Below, piece by piece: positions 1 through 9,704 of a DNA stretch of 21,196 nt. The position numbers were made by a program, and so were the translations under genes. How positions within the stretch are numbered: the first letter of the stretch is position 1; each line of letters starts with the position of its first letter. Origin of the DNA: Chromera velia (lineage: Eukaryota > Sar > Chromeraceae); the NCBI GenBank assembly GCA_018398765.1, contig JAHBMJ010001399.1, forward strand, positions 10,001 through 31,196, written 5' to 3'. The notes beneath the pieces were generated by a model, which was not told where the DNA came from, did no database searches, and saw nothing but the letters and a program-made list of their open reading frames with translations.

Positions 1-421
1 GCGCGTGGTCCGACTTGTAAGTGCCCCACAAGAGTGCATGCATTTCCGGGCCCGGCTGCGCGTGCGGAGGGGCCCGCATGCAAAGTGGTGATGCTGCATG
101 GGCTTTTTAATTTTTTTGGAGACTGCAGCTCTAGTGGCAGAGATCGACGTTTGCGGGATCTTGTGTGGAGTCACTGACTTCACACGGGGGTAGCTGGTCT
201 GGTAGAGGTACGACAGAGCAGGTAGAACGCATGTCTTGACACAAGCCGGGCTGTACATAGACCGAGGGACGGTACATGTGAGGCGCGACGAGACAGTCTT
301 TGGGTGGAGAGCGTGCTGCTCTTTCACTCTCTGAAGAAAAACAACAGTCTCCTTTTCCGTTCCCTCCCCGATGAGCGCCCGATAAGAATTTGAGGAATTC
401 GGTATCTGTGTCAGTGAGTAG
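1..421. other. Upstream region and presumed 5' leader of the tetraspanin-like gene
   Basis: No convincing coding region is present. A 139-codon minus-strand open frame covers the first exon and upstream sequence, but it has no domain-like composition. The stretch contains a short T run near position 110 and then mixed-composition sequence leading to the ATG at 422. No TATA box or other promoter element can be called with confidence. The transcript start is unknown, and an untranslated first exon cannot be excluded. Confidence 0.4.
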
Positions 422-2323
422 ATGGCGACGGCCTACCCACAGGGGGGGAGCTTCGGCTCCCAAAGAGGGGGCAATCTTTTCGCAAAGCAAGCAGGACCGC
501 CGCCGGGTGGTGCACAATATCCCTCGTTGTATCCGTCCGTTCCCCCCCAACAGGATCAGTCAGGTGGCATGAAGAAAGGAGGGGGTTTTGGTAATGATGA
601 TGAAGTGATGGTAGAACAGAGCACGGTTGAGAACATCTTTGTGGTATCTGCTCTCATCGTCTTGTTATGCCTGATGTTCACACCAGTCTACCACGCCTCA
701 ATGCTACTGACCAGTTTTGCCTGGTTGAAGTTCTATGGGAATCCTCTCCCCATTGCAATGATCTGCGTTCTGGGGGGTATCCTCCTTTTCTTCACCTTTG
801 CCATCATTATCATGTACAAGTGCGTCGCGGGTCGAAAGAAGCTGTTGGGAGACAGCAGCATCTTGATGATCGCCATGACCTTTGTGAGTTGCTTCGGTCT
901 GGTGAACCTGATCTTCGGGATGCAAATCCTCAGCATGAGCGCCACCAAATACAACGACTTCACTTCTCGGTGTGGATCCACAGCAGATGTCAGTCGCCCC
1001 TCTCATTTTCCTTTCTCTGTTTTTTTTTTGCTGCTTACTTGGTCTCCAGTTCATTTCCCGCAGTTAGCGTCTCCCCCCCACTTCTGCCTGATTTCTGTCG
1101 ACTCCGGCCAAACTCCTCCATCCATGCATCTGTGTGATTTCAGAGGACGTATCGCCACATTTTGCGGTTGACATTGTTGGACCTTTGAAAATTGTTCTTC
1201 TGTTCTGCAGACGACGAACTATCAAAATGCGTGGACCACGCTGTACGCTCTCCGTCAAACGACGGGGTGTGCAAACCAGCTGAGCGTGGAAAGCTGCACA
1301 GGCTTCGAGGCAACAGACGAGTCCAACTTCCTCAAGTCACTAGAGGAACATTACGCATGCTGGGGGTTTTGTTATCTGGCACCAGTACTGAACGGTTCCG
1401 CCATCAACACAATGCTTCTGCATTTGCCGTCTCTCTCCTTCCTCGAGGAAGAAGAACCAGAGACGGAGATGGGGGGAAGTTCGCTTTCCGGGGCCATCTC
1501 TTCACCCCGCAAAGCATCCGCGGGAGCGTCCAGCTCCCCCAACTCCCCTCCCTGTGCGCCAGCCAGTCTTGCAGACCAGTTCAGAAATCAACCCTGGCTG
1601 CTTCCCGCTTCCGAGTGGAACTCCCCCTTTTTCATTGGGCGGGCTGCCAGTCGTATTGCCTCCTGGATTGCAGAGGAGTGGTACAAAACAGACGCACAGG
1701 TGCCGTCTCTGGAGGGAGTCAGCCCCGGGCAGTTGTCTTCCCCCAGCGCAGTGAGGGTAGGGAGTGGGTCGCAGAGGAAGGGAAAGGGGGGGGCGTTGAA
1801 GGACTCCAGTGCCTTGATGCCTCCTCAGCCACCCCCGAAGTCCCCCCCGAAACCTGTATTCTCACCCCCCACGTTCCTTCAAATGAGCACGAACAGCACC
1901 GTCGCATCTGCGCCCCCTGTTCCCCTCCAGCGTGAGAGAGAACCCCCAGTCGTCGCATCTGTCCCTCTCAGTCCGTCCCTCAGTGGGACAGAGGGGGGGA
2001 CAGAGGGGGGTAGCAACTTGAAGAGCAGCAGCTTCGTGTCGACACCTGCACACGCACACCCCGGGGGGCCCTCCGCCGTCTCCCATGTGAGTGCCGGTGT
2101 GGGTGTGAAGGCAACAACTGTACTGTCTGCAACTGCGCCCAAGTCTCTGTTCTCAACTAGAAACCCCTCGAATCAGTGCGGTTCGATGGTGGCAAATGAA
2201 TTCAAAACTTTTGGAGAGGGGGTGGGGTCACACCTGTTCTACATGGGCATTTCCTTGATCTTCGTGGGTGTCCTTGCGGGCTTCCTGAAGATGCTGGCAC
2301 TCTGCCGCACCCCGAAGGAATGA
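422..2323 (+). CDS. Tetraspanin-like four-transmembrane protein with an oversized extracellular loop (2 exons)
   Basis: Model: exon 1 is 422-988 and exon 2 is 1211-2323, joined in phase 0, giving 559 residues. Seen: a Gly/Pro/Gln-rich N-terminus of about 68 residues, then hydrophobic segments at about 71-92, 109-133 and 145-171. A long region follows, with a final hydrophobic segment at about 531-553 and a short basic/acidic tail. Cysteines lie at about 184, 209, 218, 239 and 243, the last two as CWGFC. Three membrane helices, a large Cys-containing loop and a fourth helix is the layout of tetraspanins, which organise plasma-membrane microdomains. The canonical CCG motif is absent, so this may be another 4-TM family. 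The loop is about 360 residues, against roughly 100 in typical tetraspanins, and its middle is Pro/Ser/Gly-rich and probably disordered. The ATG at 422 is the first in frame and precedes TM1 sensibly. Confidence 0.8.
989..1210 (+). other. Spliceosomal intron of the tetraspanin-like gene
   Basis: A 222-nt intron with donor GTCAGT after a GAT codon and acceptor TTCTGTTCTGCAG. It is pyrimidine-rich before the acceptor. Frame 2 of both exons is restored exactly, with no change of phase. Without splicing, exon 1 would run on to a stop at 1171 and the Cys-rich loop and fourth membrane helix would be lost. Confidence 0.8.
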
Positions 2324-2346
2324 GGTGGGAAGAGGGGAGGGAGATT

Positions 2347-2366
2347 GGGGGGGNGGGGGGGGGGGG
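2347..2366. repeat. Poly-G homopolymer with an ambiguous base
   Basis: A run of about 20 positions is G except for a single N at 2354. Its length in the assembly is unreliable. It lies just downstream of the stop codon of the tetraspanin-like gene, probably in the 3' UTR. Confidence 0.85.
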
Positions 2367-3050
2367 TGTCGCTTTTTCGGGGTCGGAAGTCAGTAAAGGG
2401 TGGGGTTGGGCTGTTGGTATGCCGTGATCATTCATTCTCTTCTCTTGATTCTGTCTCTTTCTGTGTCTCTGCCTCTCCCTTTTCTCGACTGCACGCGCGC
2501 AGTCACTGTAAGTAAACCCTCAACCACACAGACAGACCACGAAGCATAACGACCCTGCTGGCGTGGGTCCAGTACAGCTCGAAGGCAGACAAGCAAGCAA
2601 ACAGTTTCCTCCCTCTTTACATTGATGCGAGAAAAGTCACTCGTCCGTCTGTGGGTCGTCTCTTTGGGATGTTCTCGTAGGCGGGAGTGGGATGAGAAGG
2701 TCGAGAATGAATGCATCAATCAGTTGGCTTGAGGACGTGTAAAGGAACTGTCGGTCCCTGCCTATCTTGTCTGTCTGGCGGACGGACTCTTCGACTCGTC
2801 TGTCTGTTTTCCCCTCATTTTCCTTCGTATCTTCCTGCGACTACACTCCTCCCTGTTTCTTCTCCTCTTGCTTTGCGATCGGCGCAAGAGTTTCTTTCTT
2901 TCTCTCGTTCTTTCTTACTTCCTTTCTTGCTGCTTTCTTTTTCTGCCTCTGCGTCTGATGAAGAGGGAACAGGAGGAAATGAGCGGAGGCTCGCGACTGG
3001 CGAGGAGGGGAAAAGAATAAAAGAGGGCAAGCTATGTTAAGTCCACACAT

Positions 3051-3088
3051 TCACACACACACACACACACAGACACAAACACACACAT
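3051..3088. repeat. (CA)n microsatellite
   Basis: An interrupted CA dinucleotide tract with AGACACAAAC-type interruptions, in an otherwise unannotated spacer. Confidence 0.8.
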
Positions 3089-3695
3089 TCAGTCAGTCAC
3101 CTTCTACAGAGACGGCGAAAAGGGGAGAAGAGAGCAACCCAATCTTCAATCAATTGATGGACCTCTCTCACTCTTTTCCCCTCATTGACTGATCAATCGA
3201 TCAGGCGTGTGGATTCAGCAGAGAGAGCAGGGAGGGCCGCGAAGACAGTGAACAGCGTGCGTGCTTTTTTGGGCGGGCAACGTAGTCGCAGATCGAAAGA
3301 AACGCTTGCAAATGCATACGCCGACGCGGGAAAGCTCTTTGGATCACTATTTCGATCATGCCGGCTGTGGAATGAATCGGCTCCAATGATCCCACTCAGA
3401 TGTTGACGTGTGCATGTTGATCAACATCCTTCGGGGTCCCATTGAATTGTCGGTTGAGGCCCGAATTCAATCCAGCTTTGATAAAGCATGCAGTCACTTG
3501 ATCCGGCTCGCTCGATCGGGAATACAGATCGGTCAATAAACAGAAGCCAGGCAGGTTGTACCTCGTCCATCTGGGACCATCCCTCCGATTCCCTCGTCCG
3601 TCCGCGTTCTACTTAGCTTTTCAGTATATTATTATTATCACTTCTTATCTAGGCCCTGCGGTCTATAAATAAAAAAATGATTTAAAAAAAGTTAA

Positions 3696-3765
3696 TTTGA
3701 TTGATTGATTCAAGTTGATTGATTGATTGATTGATTGGTTCTGTGCTACGCCTTCCCGCTACGTC
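3696..3765 (-). repeat. (GATT)n tract and adjoining fragment, probably the 3' tail of a truncated LINE copy
   Basis: On the plus strand, (GATT)n runs from 3696 to 3738 and is followed by CTACGCCTTCCCGCTACG. A similar arrangement occurs at 3924-3972: GATT units followed by CTAGGGCCTTCCCGCTAT. On the minus strand both read as GCGGGAAGG followed by an (AATC)n tail. This is the form expected of LINE 3' ends that finish in short tandem repeats. I infer an older, severely 5'-truncated copy inserted next to the main LINE. Confidence 0.5.
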
Positions 3766-3857
3766 AAGGTGTTTAGCAAGGTGTTTGATTTTTGTTCCAT
3801 TATTATTTATTGAATAAACAATTAACTGTTTAAGAACACCTATAAGAACACTTGTTT

Positions 3858-3874
3858 TAGGATAGGATAGGATT
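3858..3874 (-). repeat. (AGGAT)n short tandem tail
   Basis: Three AGGAT units on the plus strand, read as ATCCT repeats on the minus strand. They directly follow minus-strand sequence containing GGACCACGGGGTGACC. It looks like another retroelement 3' tail with a different repeat unit, stacked between the two AATC-type tails. The element family was not identified. Confidence 0.4.
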
Positions 3875-4233
3875 TATGTTTCGGGTCACCCCGTGGTCCA
3901 CTGCTGGGCCTCGACTTGCACCGTTGATTCATTGATTGATGGATATGTTCCGCCCTAGGGCCTTCCCGCTATATCTATTTGTCGCCAGAGCTAGCAGGGC
4001 GGGGCGTTCCCCAGCCTAAGCTGAGGTATCTGACCCCACCCCCGGGGCCTGCCAGAGTCTGGTAGTCTGTTGCCCTGCATGGCCGCTGCTGTATGATTGT
4101 TCGTTGTTCGAGCTACGGCTCTGGATCCGTGTTGGCTTTCCAGCTTGAAAATCGATCTGAAACGGCATGCAATTTGGGCTTCCTCGATCTTCTTATTCGC
4201 TTTATCAATCTTCTTCTGCGGCTCCCTCCTTCC

Positions 4234-4822
4234 CTACCCTAACGCTCCTTCGGTCGTCTTTAAGTTATCAATCTTCTCCTCATATTTTTTTGTTAGTCTC
4301 TCGATCGCCAGCTGCCTTCCGGTGATTTCTGCATGTCTGGCCACCAGAGCGTCTCCCTCTATGTGTCCATACCGTCCTCGACACTCCTCAAACACCCTCC
4401 GTCTGAATAACGCCCATCCCAAAGACTCATCCACTGCGGCATGACATTTATTCATACAACAGAGTTGTCCCTTTTTCTCTCTTCTCTGTTGAGCCCCTCT
4501 CTTTCTGTGGCTGCTTTTCTGGCTCTTTCTTCCATCTTGTTGTTCCATTTCTCTTCTATCTTCCTGAATATCTCTGCTCTCTCTCTCTGTCAAAAACAGG
4601 ACATTCTGTCACCAGATGGATTTCATCTTCCACCACCTCGATTCCCAACCACCCTCGACAGAACTGGCACGTCCTTTTCTGTAACGGCACCTTCTCTCCC
4701 CCCCTTACCAGAATTTTTCTCTGAGTCGCAGCCACAACCCTGTCTCCCACCTTGCATACTGCTCTCCTCCTGTGTTCCGATCGCGGAGCCACTCTCATAT
4801 AGCAAAAAGGGGCTCTCTGCTT
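4234..4822 (-). pseudogene. LINE ORF2 C-terminus with zinc-knuckle motif
   Basis: Minus-strand sequence with CQFCRGW, then HLVTECPVF, giving a Cys-X2-Cys...His-X4-Cys arrangement. This is typical of the C-terminal end of many LINE ORF2 proteins, where it is thought to bind RNA or DNA. The knuckle frame stops near 4556. An overlapping frame (4593-4234) carries on with a charged helical segment (AIERLTKKYEEKIDNLKTTEG) to a TAG at 4236-4234, so one frameshift lies near 4560-4590. This may be the natural protein terminus, after which the 3' UTR runs to about 3925. Confidence 0.75.
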
Positions 4823-4828
4823 TGTCCC

Positions 4829-5282
4829 TTCTGTCCGGCCACCTTATGGCGTCCAGACAGAAGGTAAAGCGAGGATAAGAACCTTAGGAAGAATCTGATC
4901 TAGAAGAGGAATGTGAGTAACACTCAGTCAGGCAACAGTTTACAGAAAGTTTATCTCTAGAGCGATCTGGAATTTCAATCAGCTAGGTTCATTCTATCAT
5001 TGCACAATTTCTACTTATGCTCCCCTCTGTTCCTCTCTCTCAGAGTCTCAGACTCCCGATCTATGACAAACAGACATCAGACTCAAACGATGCTATCCAT
5101 TGCTCGAGTGACATGTTGCATGCTTAAATACGAAGGTCAGACTCGATTTCAATGACTTTAATCGACGTGCGTGACACGTACGAAGCAAAGCGCGGCGGCG
5201 GAATGTGGCGCGGCACGCTGGCTCACTCAGTCACGGCGCATGCGAAGGCTCAAAGGGCGGCGCTACAGGGTAGGACTCCACA
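4829..5282. repeat. Long terminal repeat, left copy
   Basis: Aligns end to end with 6862-7314, with 12 substitutions (all transitions) and one 1-bp indel. It begins with an imperfect palindrome (4828-4863, arms CTTCTGTC/GACAGAAG) and ends ...GACTCCACA. Near its right end is a GC-rich stretch with AAGCGCGGCGGCGG. A 60-codon open frame crosses the repeat's right end and occurs in both copies, but has no recognisable domain. Confidence 0.85.
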
Positions 5283-6861
5283 GATCCCCCCCGGCCACGG
5301 ACAGGAAAATCGCGTCCTCGCGATCAACAAATGAAGAGACCAAGCATGAGCTTCAATGCCCAAAGTGGATCTCATCCAAGTCGCCGTAGACATTGTCAGA
5401 GCTTCAAAAACTTCATCTCAATGGCATTCGTGTCAAAATATTCAAGGCGCCACGTACATCAGAACAATCTCAAAGCGCCACGATGTGTGAGGCGTGCTCG
5501 CAAATCCAAGATCACCCAGAGATAGGCACATGATGCAGATACTGGTGGCACCAATAAAAGCACCTGTTCAGCGCCTGTGTATCATGTCGTTGACCGGAAG
5601 ACTCGATCGGAGTCATGGGTTCCCAGCATCAGCTAGTTCAGGAGCACGGCGGCCGACGTGTGCATCCAACTCGGCGTCATCGAATTGTTAACAGCTGCAA
5701 AGGGATGTAGAGAAAAAAAAAGGGTGCAGCTACACACTGCTCCACTCATGGCTTTCTGAAAGCCTGTTTGCATGTCGGCCATCCTCGTTCTCACTAAGCT
5801 ACCATGCCAAACCAAGTAACTTTAGAACACTCTGTCACGACCTCACTCCTCGAGATACATTGCTCTGATTCTTCAATCGTTTGCTTCATGAGCAGCCATC
5901 ACCAGCTTCAAATCCTTCCACCTTCTCACTGTTAGTTGAGAGGAACGGTGCAACCGGGGTTTACCAACTCATCACAGGGGAACCCGGCCATGCGGCAGTA
6001 GTCACACACTTGACTTTTCGTACTTCAGGTCTGCCGTTCCCTCAGGGGCATCAAATACATCCAATGCCTCCTGGCTCAACATGAAGATCGAAAGTGTAAG
6101 TCTTCTCAGCTTCTGACAGCGTGTCACTCTGCAGCAAAAAGAACTCTCTCAGCTCTGCTCTTTTGGAGGGAAGTCCCGACGACTTCATGTGCATGTGTAC
6201 ACAATAGATGGAGTGGTTGTAAGGCCGTGGCACACTCAGCCTCCTGCTAAGCGCCCATACCTTTCGCATCATTTCAATATAAAAGGATTATCGCACAAAG
6301 GTGCCAACCACCATGAATAAGTGCACACACCGCCTGACAGAGTCAAACCACATGCGGACAGTCGTTCATGTACAGACACGCACACAGCAAACAGCGAGTC
6401 AACACCGGACATACACACGCCGGTTCCGATCGATCAGGTACAGAACTAGTCATACACTCACAGAACAGCAAGCAAAAGAAGCAATCTACTTGCCGTTTCA
6501 TTTGCGATATACTCGTAGACGGCAATCTCCGTGAGACGGAGTCACTCGAAAGTTCAAGCAACACCAACCAACATCTCCACGATCGGTTCCATGCATGCAG
6601 AGGTCTCCGATCCACTTCTCCAATCAGGAACGCCACCCCAAGTTCCCAGTCCACCACGATGATCTCAAAAAGAGGGCTCCGGGCAGCTTGGGACGTAAGG
6701 GAACGCTGAATTCCCCTACTCACGGTCTTTGCCTGACCGTACCCGTATCGTTGCAATCGGCTTTCAACTGTTGCGCAAAAGGAAGATCTGATCTCCATCA
6801 CAGAAGGTACACGAAAGTCGATACTCATCGAGCTGAGCGTTCACCACAATGTTTTATCCCT
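5283..6861. other. Interior of the LTR-type element, no recognisable gene
   Basis: About 1.58 kb between the two repeats. The longest open frame is on the minus strand (6828-6343, 161 codons). Its product has no motif I recognise. Shorter frames on both strands (5881-6084 plus, 6272-6051 minus) also match no family by eye. It may be a non-coding cargo or a highly decayed gag/pol region; a translated search would decide. Confidence 0.5.
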
Positions 6862-7314
6862 TCTGTCCGGCCACCTTATGGCGTCCAGACAGAAGATAAA
6901 GTGAGGATAAGAACCTTAGGAAGAATCTAATCTAGAAGAGGAACATGAACAACACTCAGTCAGGCAACAGTTTACAGAAAGTTTATCTCTAGAGCGATCT
7001 GGGATTTCAATCAGCTAGGTTCATTCTATCATTGCACAATTTCTACTTATGCTCCCCTCTGTTCCTCTCTTTCAGAGTCTCAAACTCCCGATCTATGACA
7101 AACAGACATCAGACTCAAACGATGCTATCCATTGCTCGAGTGACATATTGCATGCTTGAATACGAAGGTCAGACTCGATTTCAATGACTTTAATCGACGT
7201 GCGTGACACGTACGAAGCAAAGCGCGGCGGCGGAATGTGGCGCGGCACGCTGGCTCACTCAGTCACGGCGCATGCGAAGGCTCAAAGGGCGGCGCTACAG
7301 GGTAGGACTCCACA
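6862..7314. repeat. Long terminal repeat, right copy
   Basis: Direct repeat of 4829-5282 at about 97% identity. It carries the same starting palindrome (6861-6896) and the same end, GACTCCACA, directly followed by the target duplication TGTCCC. It lacks one A relative to the left copy in the segment after the palindrome (AAGATAAGTG against AAGGTAAAGCG). Confidence 0.85.
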
Positions 7315-7320
7315 TGTCCC

Positions 7321-7647
7321 TATTCTCTCTCTGTCTGTTTTCATTGTCAAGCCAACCTTTCTACCTGCTCTATCTTTAAACAAAGAAAGGTGGAGACGGT
7401 TTCCGTTTGAGACCTTTCTGTACACGTCAGCCATCATTACTCCTGTTAGTTCTGCCTTCTCCTGACTGCTCTTCTCTCTTATGTTTCTTTCTATTCTATG
7501 TGCAAACGCCTTTCTCTTTTTCTCGTCTAGCTCATTTTTTGTTCTCTTCAGCAGCCATCTCTCTATCCCGTCCACCCTTTTGTTGACTACCTGTGTTCCT
7601 CTCTGCCATGCGCTTCCTTTTAGTCTTTTTTTTGCAAAAGGGTGCAT
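7321..7647 (-). pseudogene. LINE ORF2 region between RT thumb and zinc knuckle, cut by the nested element
   Basis: A basic, helix-rich open frame (IERWLLKRTKNELDEKKRK and following residues) lies downstream of the RT on the minus strand. The frame runs to MKTDRERIGT at the insertion junction. On the far side, starting at 4822, the minus strand continues in frame with KQRAPFCYMRVAPR. This shows that 7321 and 4822 were contiguous before the LTR-type element inserted. Confidence 0.75.
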
Positions 7648-7899
7648 TCCTCTGTCTGTGTAGAGTGCCTATGCATATTGCTTCAGATGAGGGAAAAGAT
7701 GAAAAGGATGCATTCCTCCCCCCCCCCCATTTCGTTCTCTACCCCCTCTCTCAGGTATATAAGGATTGTCTGCCCTACCGCTTCGTTTTTTTTCTCCTTT
7801 AAAGTCTTCCTTGCCTACTGGATCGTTCTAAAAGCCACTTTGAGATCGATTGGAATGAAATCTCCTTCCATCATCAGGGTATCACAATTTTCTTTCTTT

Positions 7900-9223
7900 C
7901 TCAAACGCAAAACAAACCTGACAAATCTTTTTTACTTCTCGTCGAATTCTGCATACACGCGCTATCTGGGCATGTATAGATTTCACATCCATACAACCAT
8001 ACGGCGCGCACTGTCTGTTTAAATATATTGAAGCAATCAGCGGGTGGAATCCCTCCCTCTCTTCCGATCTTCCCCATCAGTCCCTGCATGCATGCATCTC
8101 TCTGCTTTGATTAACCGCGCCTCCATCATGGTCTCTAGGTTGCAGTCGGTGGATAGGACTAGTCCTAGGTAGGGTTGCTCTCTTGCTTCTTTCATCACTA
8201 TCTCCCCCAGTCTAACTTCTTCTTTCTCTCTTGATACGATGCGGCCAAACCGGACCAATCTCGACTTATCAGAAAATAGAAGACGGAGAGGTTTTGCAAA
8301 GGCTACAAGGTTCGAAAGAAGAAGGTTCAACTATCTATCCGAGGATTCGAGGAGTATTGTGTTATCTGCAAACAGGGGGGCAAGGAAATCGACCTACCTC
8401 CCATTTTCTCCTGCCGGCACCTTTTACCTCTGTCTATCGGTCTATCATCTCTGTCCTCTCCTCTTTCCTACTTCCTCTGGCAAGTCATATATGTACACAG
8501 AGTAAATGGAAGGGCCACTCGGGCCTCCTTGCTTAAGTCCCTTGTCTTCCGGGTACCACACGCTCGTTCTCTTCACCCGTGCCCTCACTTTTTCCAGAGA
8601 GGCCTCAACCCATCTGATCAGACCTTCTTCCACCCCTGCCTTTCTCAATTTCTCTTTCAACTTTTCCAGCCTCACTTCGTCGAAAGCCCGTGTGAACACT
8701 GTGAAGTCAACAAAGGCAACACTTCAGCAATAATAAACAGCAAAAGAAAAATTGCATCGCATGTGCCTGCTTTTTTCTTGTATGCAAACTGCTATGACGT
8801 CTGTCTAGCTTCCTTCTCCACCTTCGTTCTCATGATCATGTCCCCCCATTTTGTATCTGCTACCACCAGGTGCACTCCCTTCCATCCCCCAAGCAGTGCA
8901 AATGACTTACTCAGTTTTGGAAGAGCCGTCACTGGCAAGTCATTCCACCCTTTCGGCTACCAGCCGAAACGATATGCAACATTAATTAGCAAAACATACA
9001 AAAATACTAGCTCAGTCAATTTTTCTATCGTTCTCAGTATTTCTGGGGGCATTCCGTCCTTCCCAGCGGCCTTTCTGGGGTTACCTGCTCTTTTTATTGC
9101 CTTCCTTACCTCCGTCTCCTCTGCTATATGCCATCCTTTCTCCTTAATCGCTCTATTCACTGTCGTTTTTCCTTCTCGTTCCCTCTTTCTCTCTTCTTTC
9201 TCTTCCTTTGGCAGCTCGTACAT
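7900..9223 (-). pseudogene. LINE reverse transcriptase domain, with stops and frameshifts
   Basis: From the N-terminus: RKAAGKDGMPPEIL (pre-fingers motif), then QFAYKKKAGTCDAIF directly after an in-frame TAG. A frame change follows, then VDFTVFTRAFDEV (motif A, catalytic Asp) and KGLKQGGPSGPSIYSVYIYDLP-like sequence (motif B, 8580-8480). Near 8345-8375 comes FADN followed by TILLESSD, a degraded motif C in which the usual YADD/FADD second Asp is Asn. The thumb follows, with YLGLVLS (8240-8150), then a WLYGCE motif (about 8000). These motifs identify a LINE reverse transcriptase, which copies element RNA at a nicked target. The mutated FADN plus the breaks indicate an inactive fossil. Confidence 0.85.
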
Positions 9224-9245
9224 TTGTTTAAAACCTTCTGCTACT

Positions 9246-9704
9246 CTAGCTGCTACTTGGTGGATACTGCTGGGTTGTCATGCTGTCTTTTGTTTTTCTT
9301 GGTGCTGCCCTCCTGTCTTCCTCACCGAGTCTCCTCCACACCTTCCAGCAGCCTCTTTCATTTATTTTAGCTCTTATGTTCTCCACCTTTCTCTTTTCTG
9401 CCTTCCGTTGCTTTTTTGTCACCGCGTTTCTCAGTGCTCTCTCTATCATGACTAACTGTTTTCTCCTCTCCTCGTATGCTTCTCTCAATCTTTCTCCTTC
9501 CTGAGCGGAGGTGCTGCTCTCCTTTTCTCGTTTATCCCTCTGCTCTCTTTCTGCTTTCAGGCCTCTGATTTCCTCTCTTACTTTTCTTTCTATTCTTCTA
9601 AGTTTTCTTATTTGCTTTCTTCCTTCCCTTCTTAGCGCTTCTGCTGTCTTTTCTCTCCTCTCCCTTTTTCTTTGTTCTTTCTTCTCCTTCCTTATTCTCC
9701 ACAT
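9246..9704 (-). pseudogene. LINE ORF2 linker, Lys/Arg/Glu-rich coiled-coil segment
   Basis: A 152-codon open frame almost entirely of charged helix-forming residues (repeated RKEKKE, RREGRK and ERRKQL patterns). It ends with WKVWRRLGEED and KTKDSM just before the reverse transcriptase. Its position between endonuclease and RT matches the linker of LINE ORF2 proteins. It has no catalytic motif. The region just 5' of it (9720-10030) is pyrimidine-rich on the plus strand and shows no clear frame. Confidence 0.6.

Larger units (their letters stand above)
2324..3600. other. Low-complexity intergenic region and 3' flank of gene 1
   Basis: No gene is supported. The first part is presumably the 3' UTR of the tetraspanin-like gene. 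It contains a poly-G tract at 2347-2366 with one undetermined base, pyrimidine-rich stretches (about 2430-2490 and 2810-2950) and a CA repeat. The open frames here have Ser/Phe/Leu- or Lys/Arg-rich products explained by the CT/GA bias. Several GATC/ATCGAT-rich stretches (3180-3540) have no recognisable function. Confidence 0.5.
4829..7314. mobile_element. LTR-type (non-autonomous) retroelement nested in the LINE
   Basis: Two direct repeats, 4829-5282 (454 bp) and 6862-7314 (453 bp), bound a 1579-bp interior. The element is flanked by TGTCCC at 4823-4828 and 7315-7320. Removing it with one TGTCCC copy restores the LINE frame. No gag, protease, integrase or RT is recognisable in the interior, so it resembles short non-autonomous elements (TRIM/LARD type). 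On the minus strand the repeat begins with TG and is preceded by a G7 run (5286-5292), weakly suggesting a polypurine tract and minus orientation. The other repeat end is not CA, and no tRNA primer-binding site was recognised. The boundary is uncertain by 1-3 nt because both repeats are preceded by TCCC. Confidence 0.8.

Noticed and set aside
131..550. Minus-strand 139-codon open frame at the left end
   Set aside because: Overlaps the start of the tetraspanin-like gene in antisense and shows no protein-like features.
2711..3040. Possible small gene in the pyrimidine-rich spacer
   Set aside because: Open frames exist on both strands over the same CT/GA-rich sequence; the products are low-complexity.
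5152..5334. Short 60-codon frame repeated at 7184 in the other repeat copy
   Set aside because: Shared only because it lies in the long terminal repeat; the two frames diverge after the repeat ends and show no domain.
4829..7314. Segmental duplication or two independent MITE insertions as an explanation for the two direct repeats
   Set aside because: Inner flanks are not matching target duplications, whereas the outer flanks are identical and their removal restores the LINE frame, favouring a single LTR-type insertion.
8529..9455. Plus-strand 308-codon open frame rich in Ser/Phe/Leu/Cys
   Set aside because: It is antisense to the LINE reverse transcriptase and linker, whose motifs on the minus strand explain the sequence.
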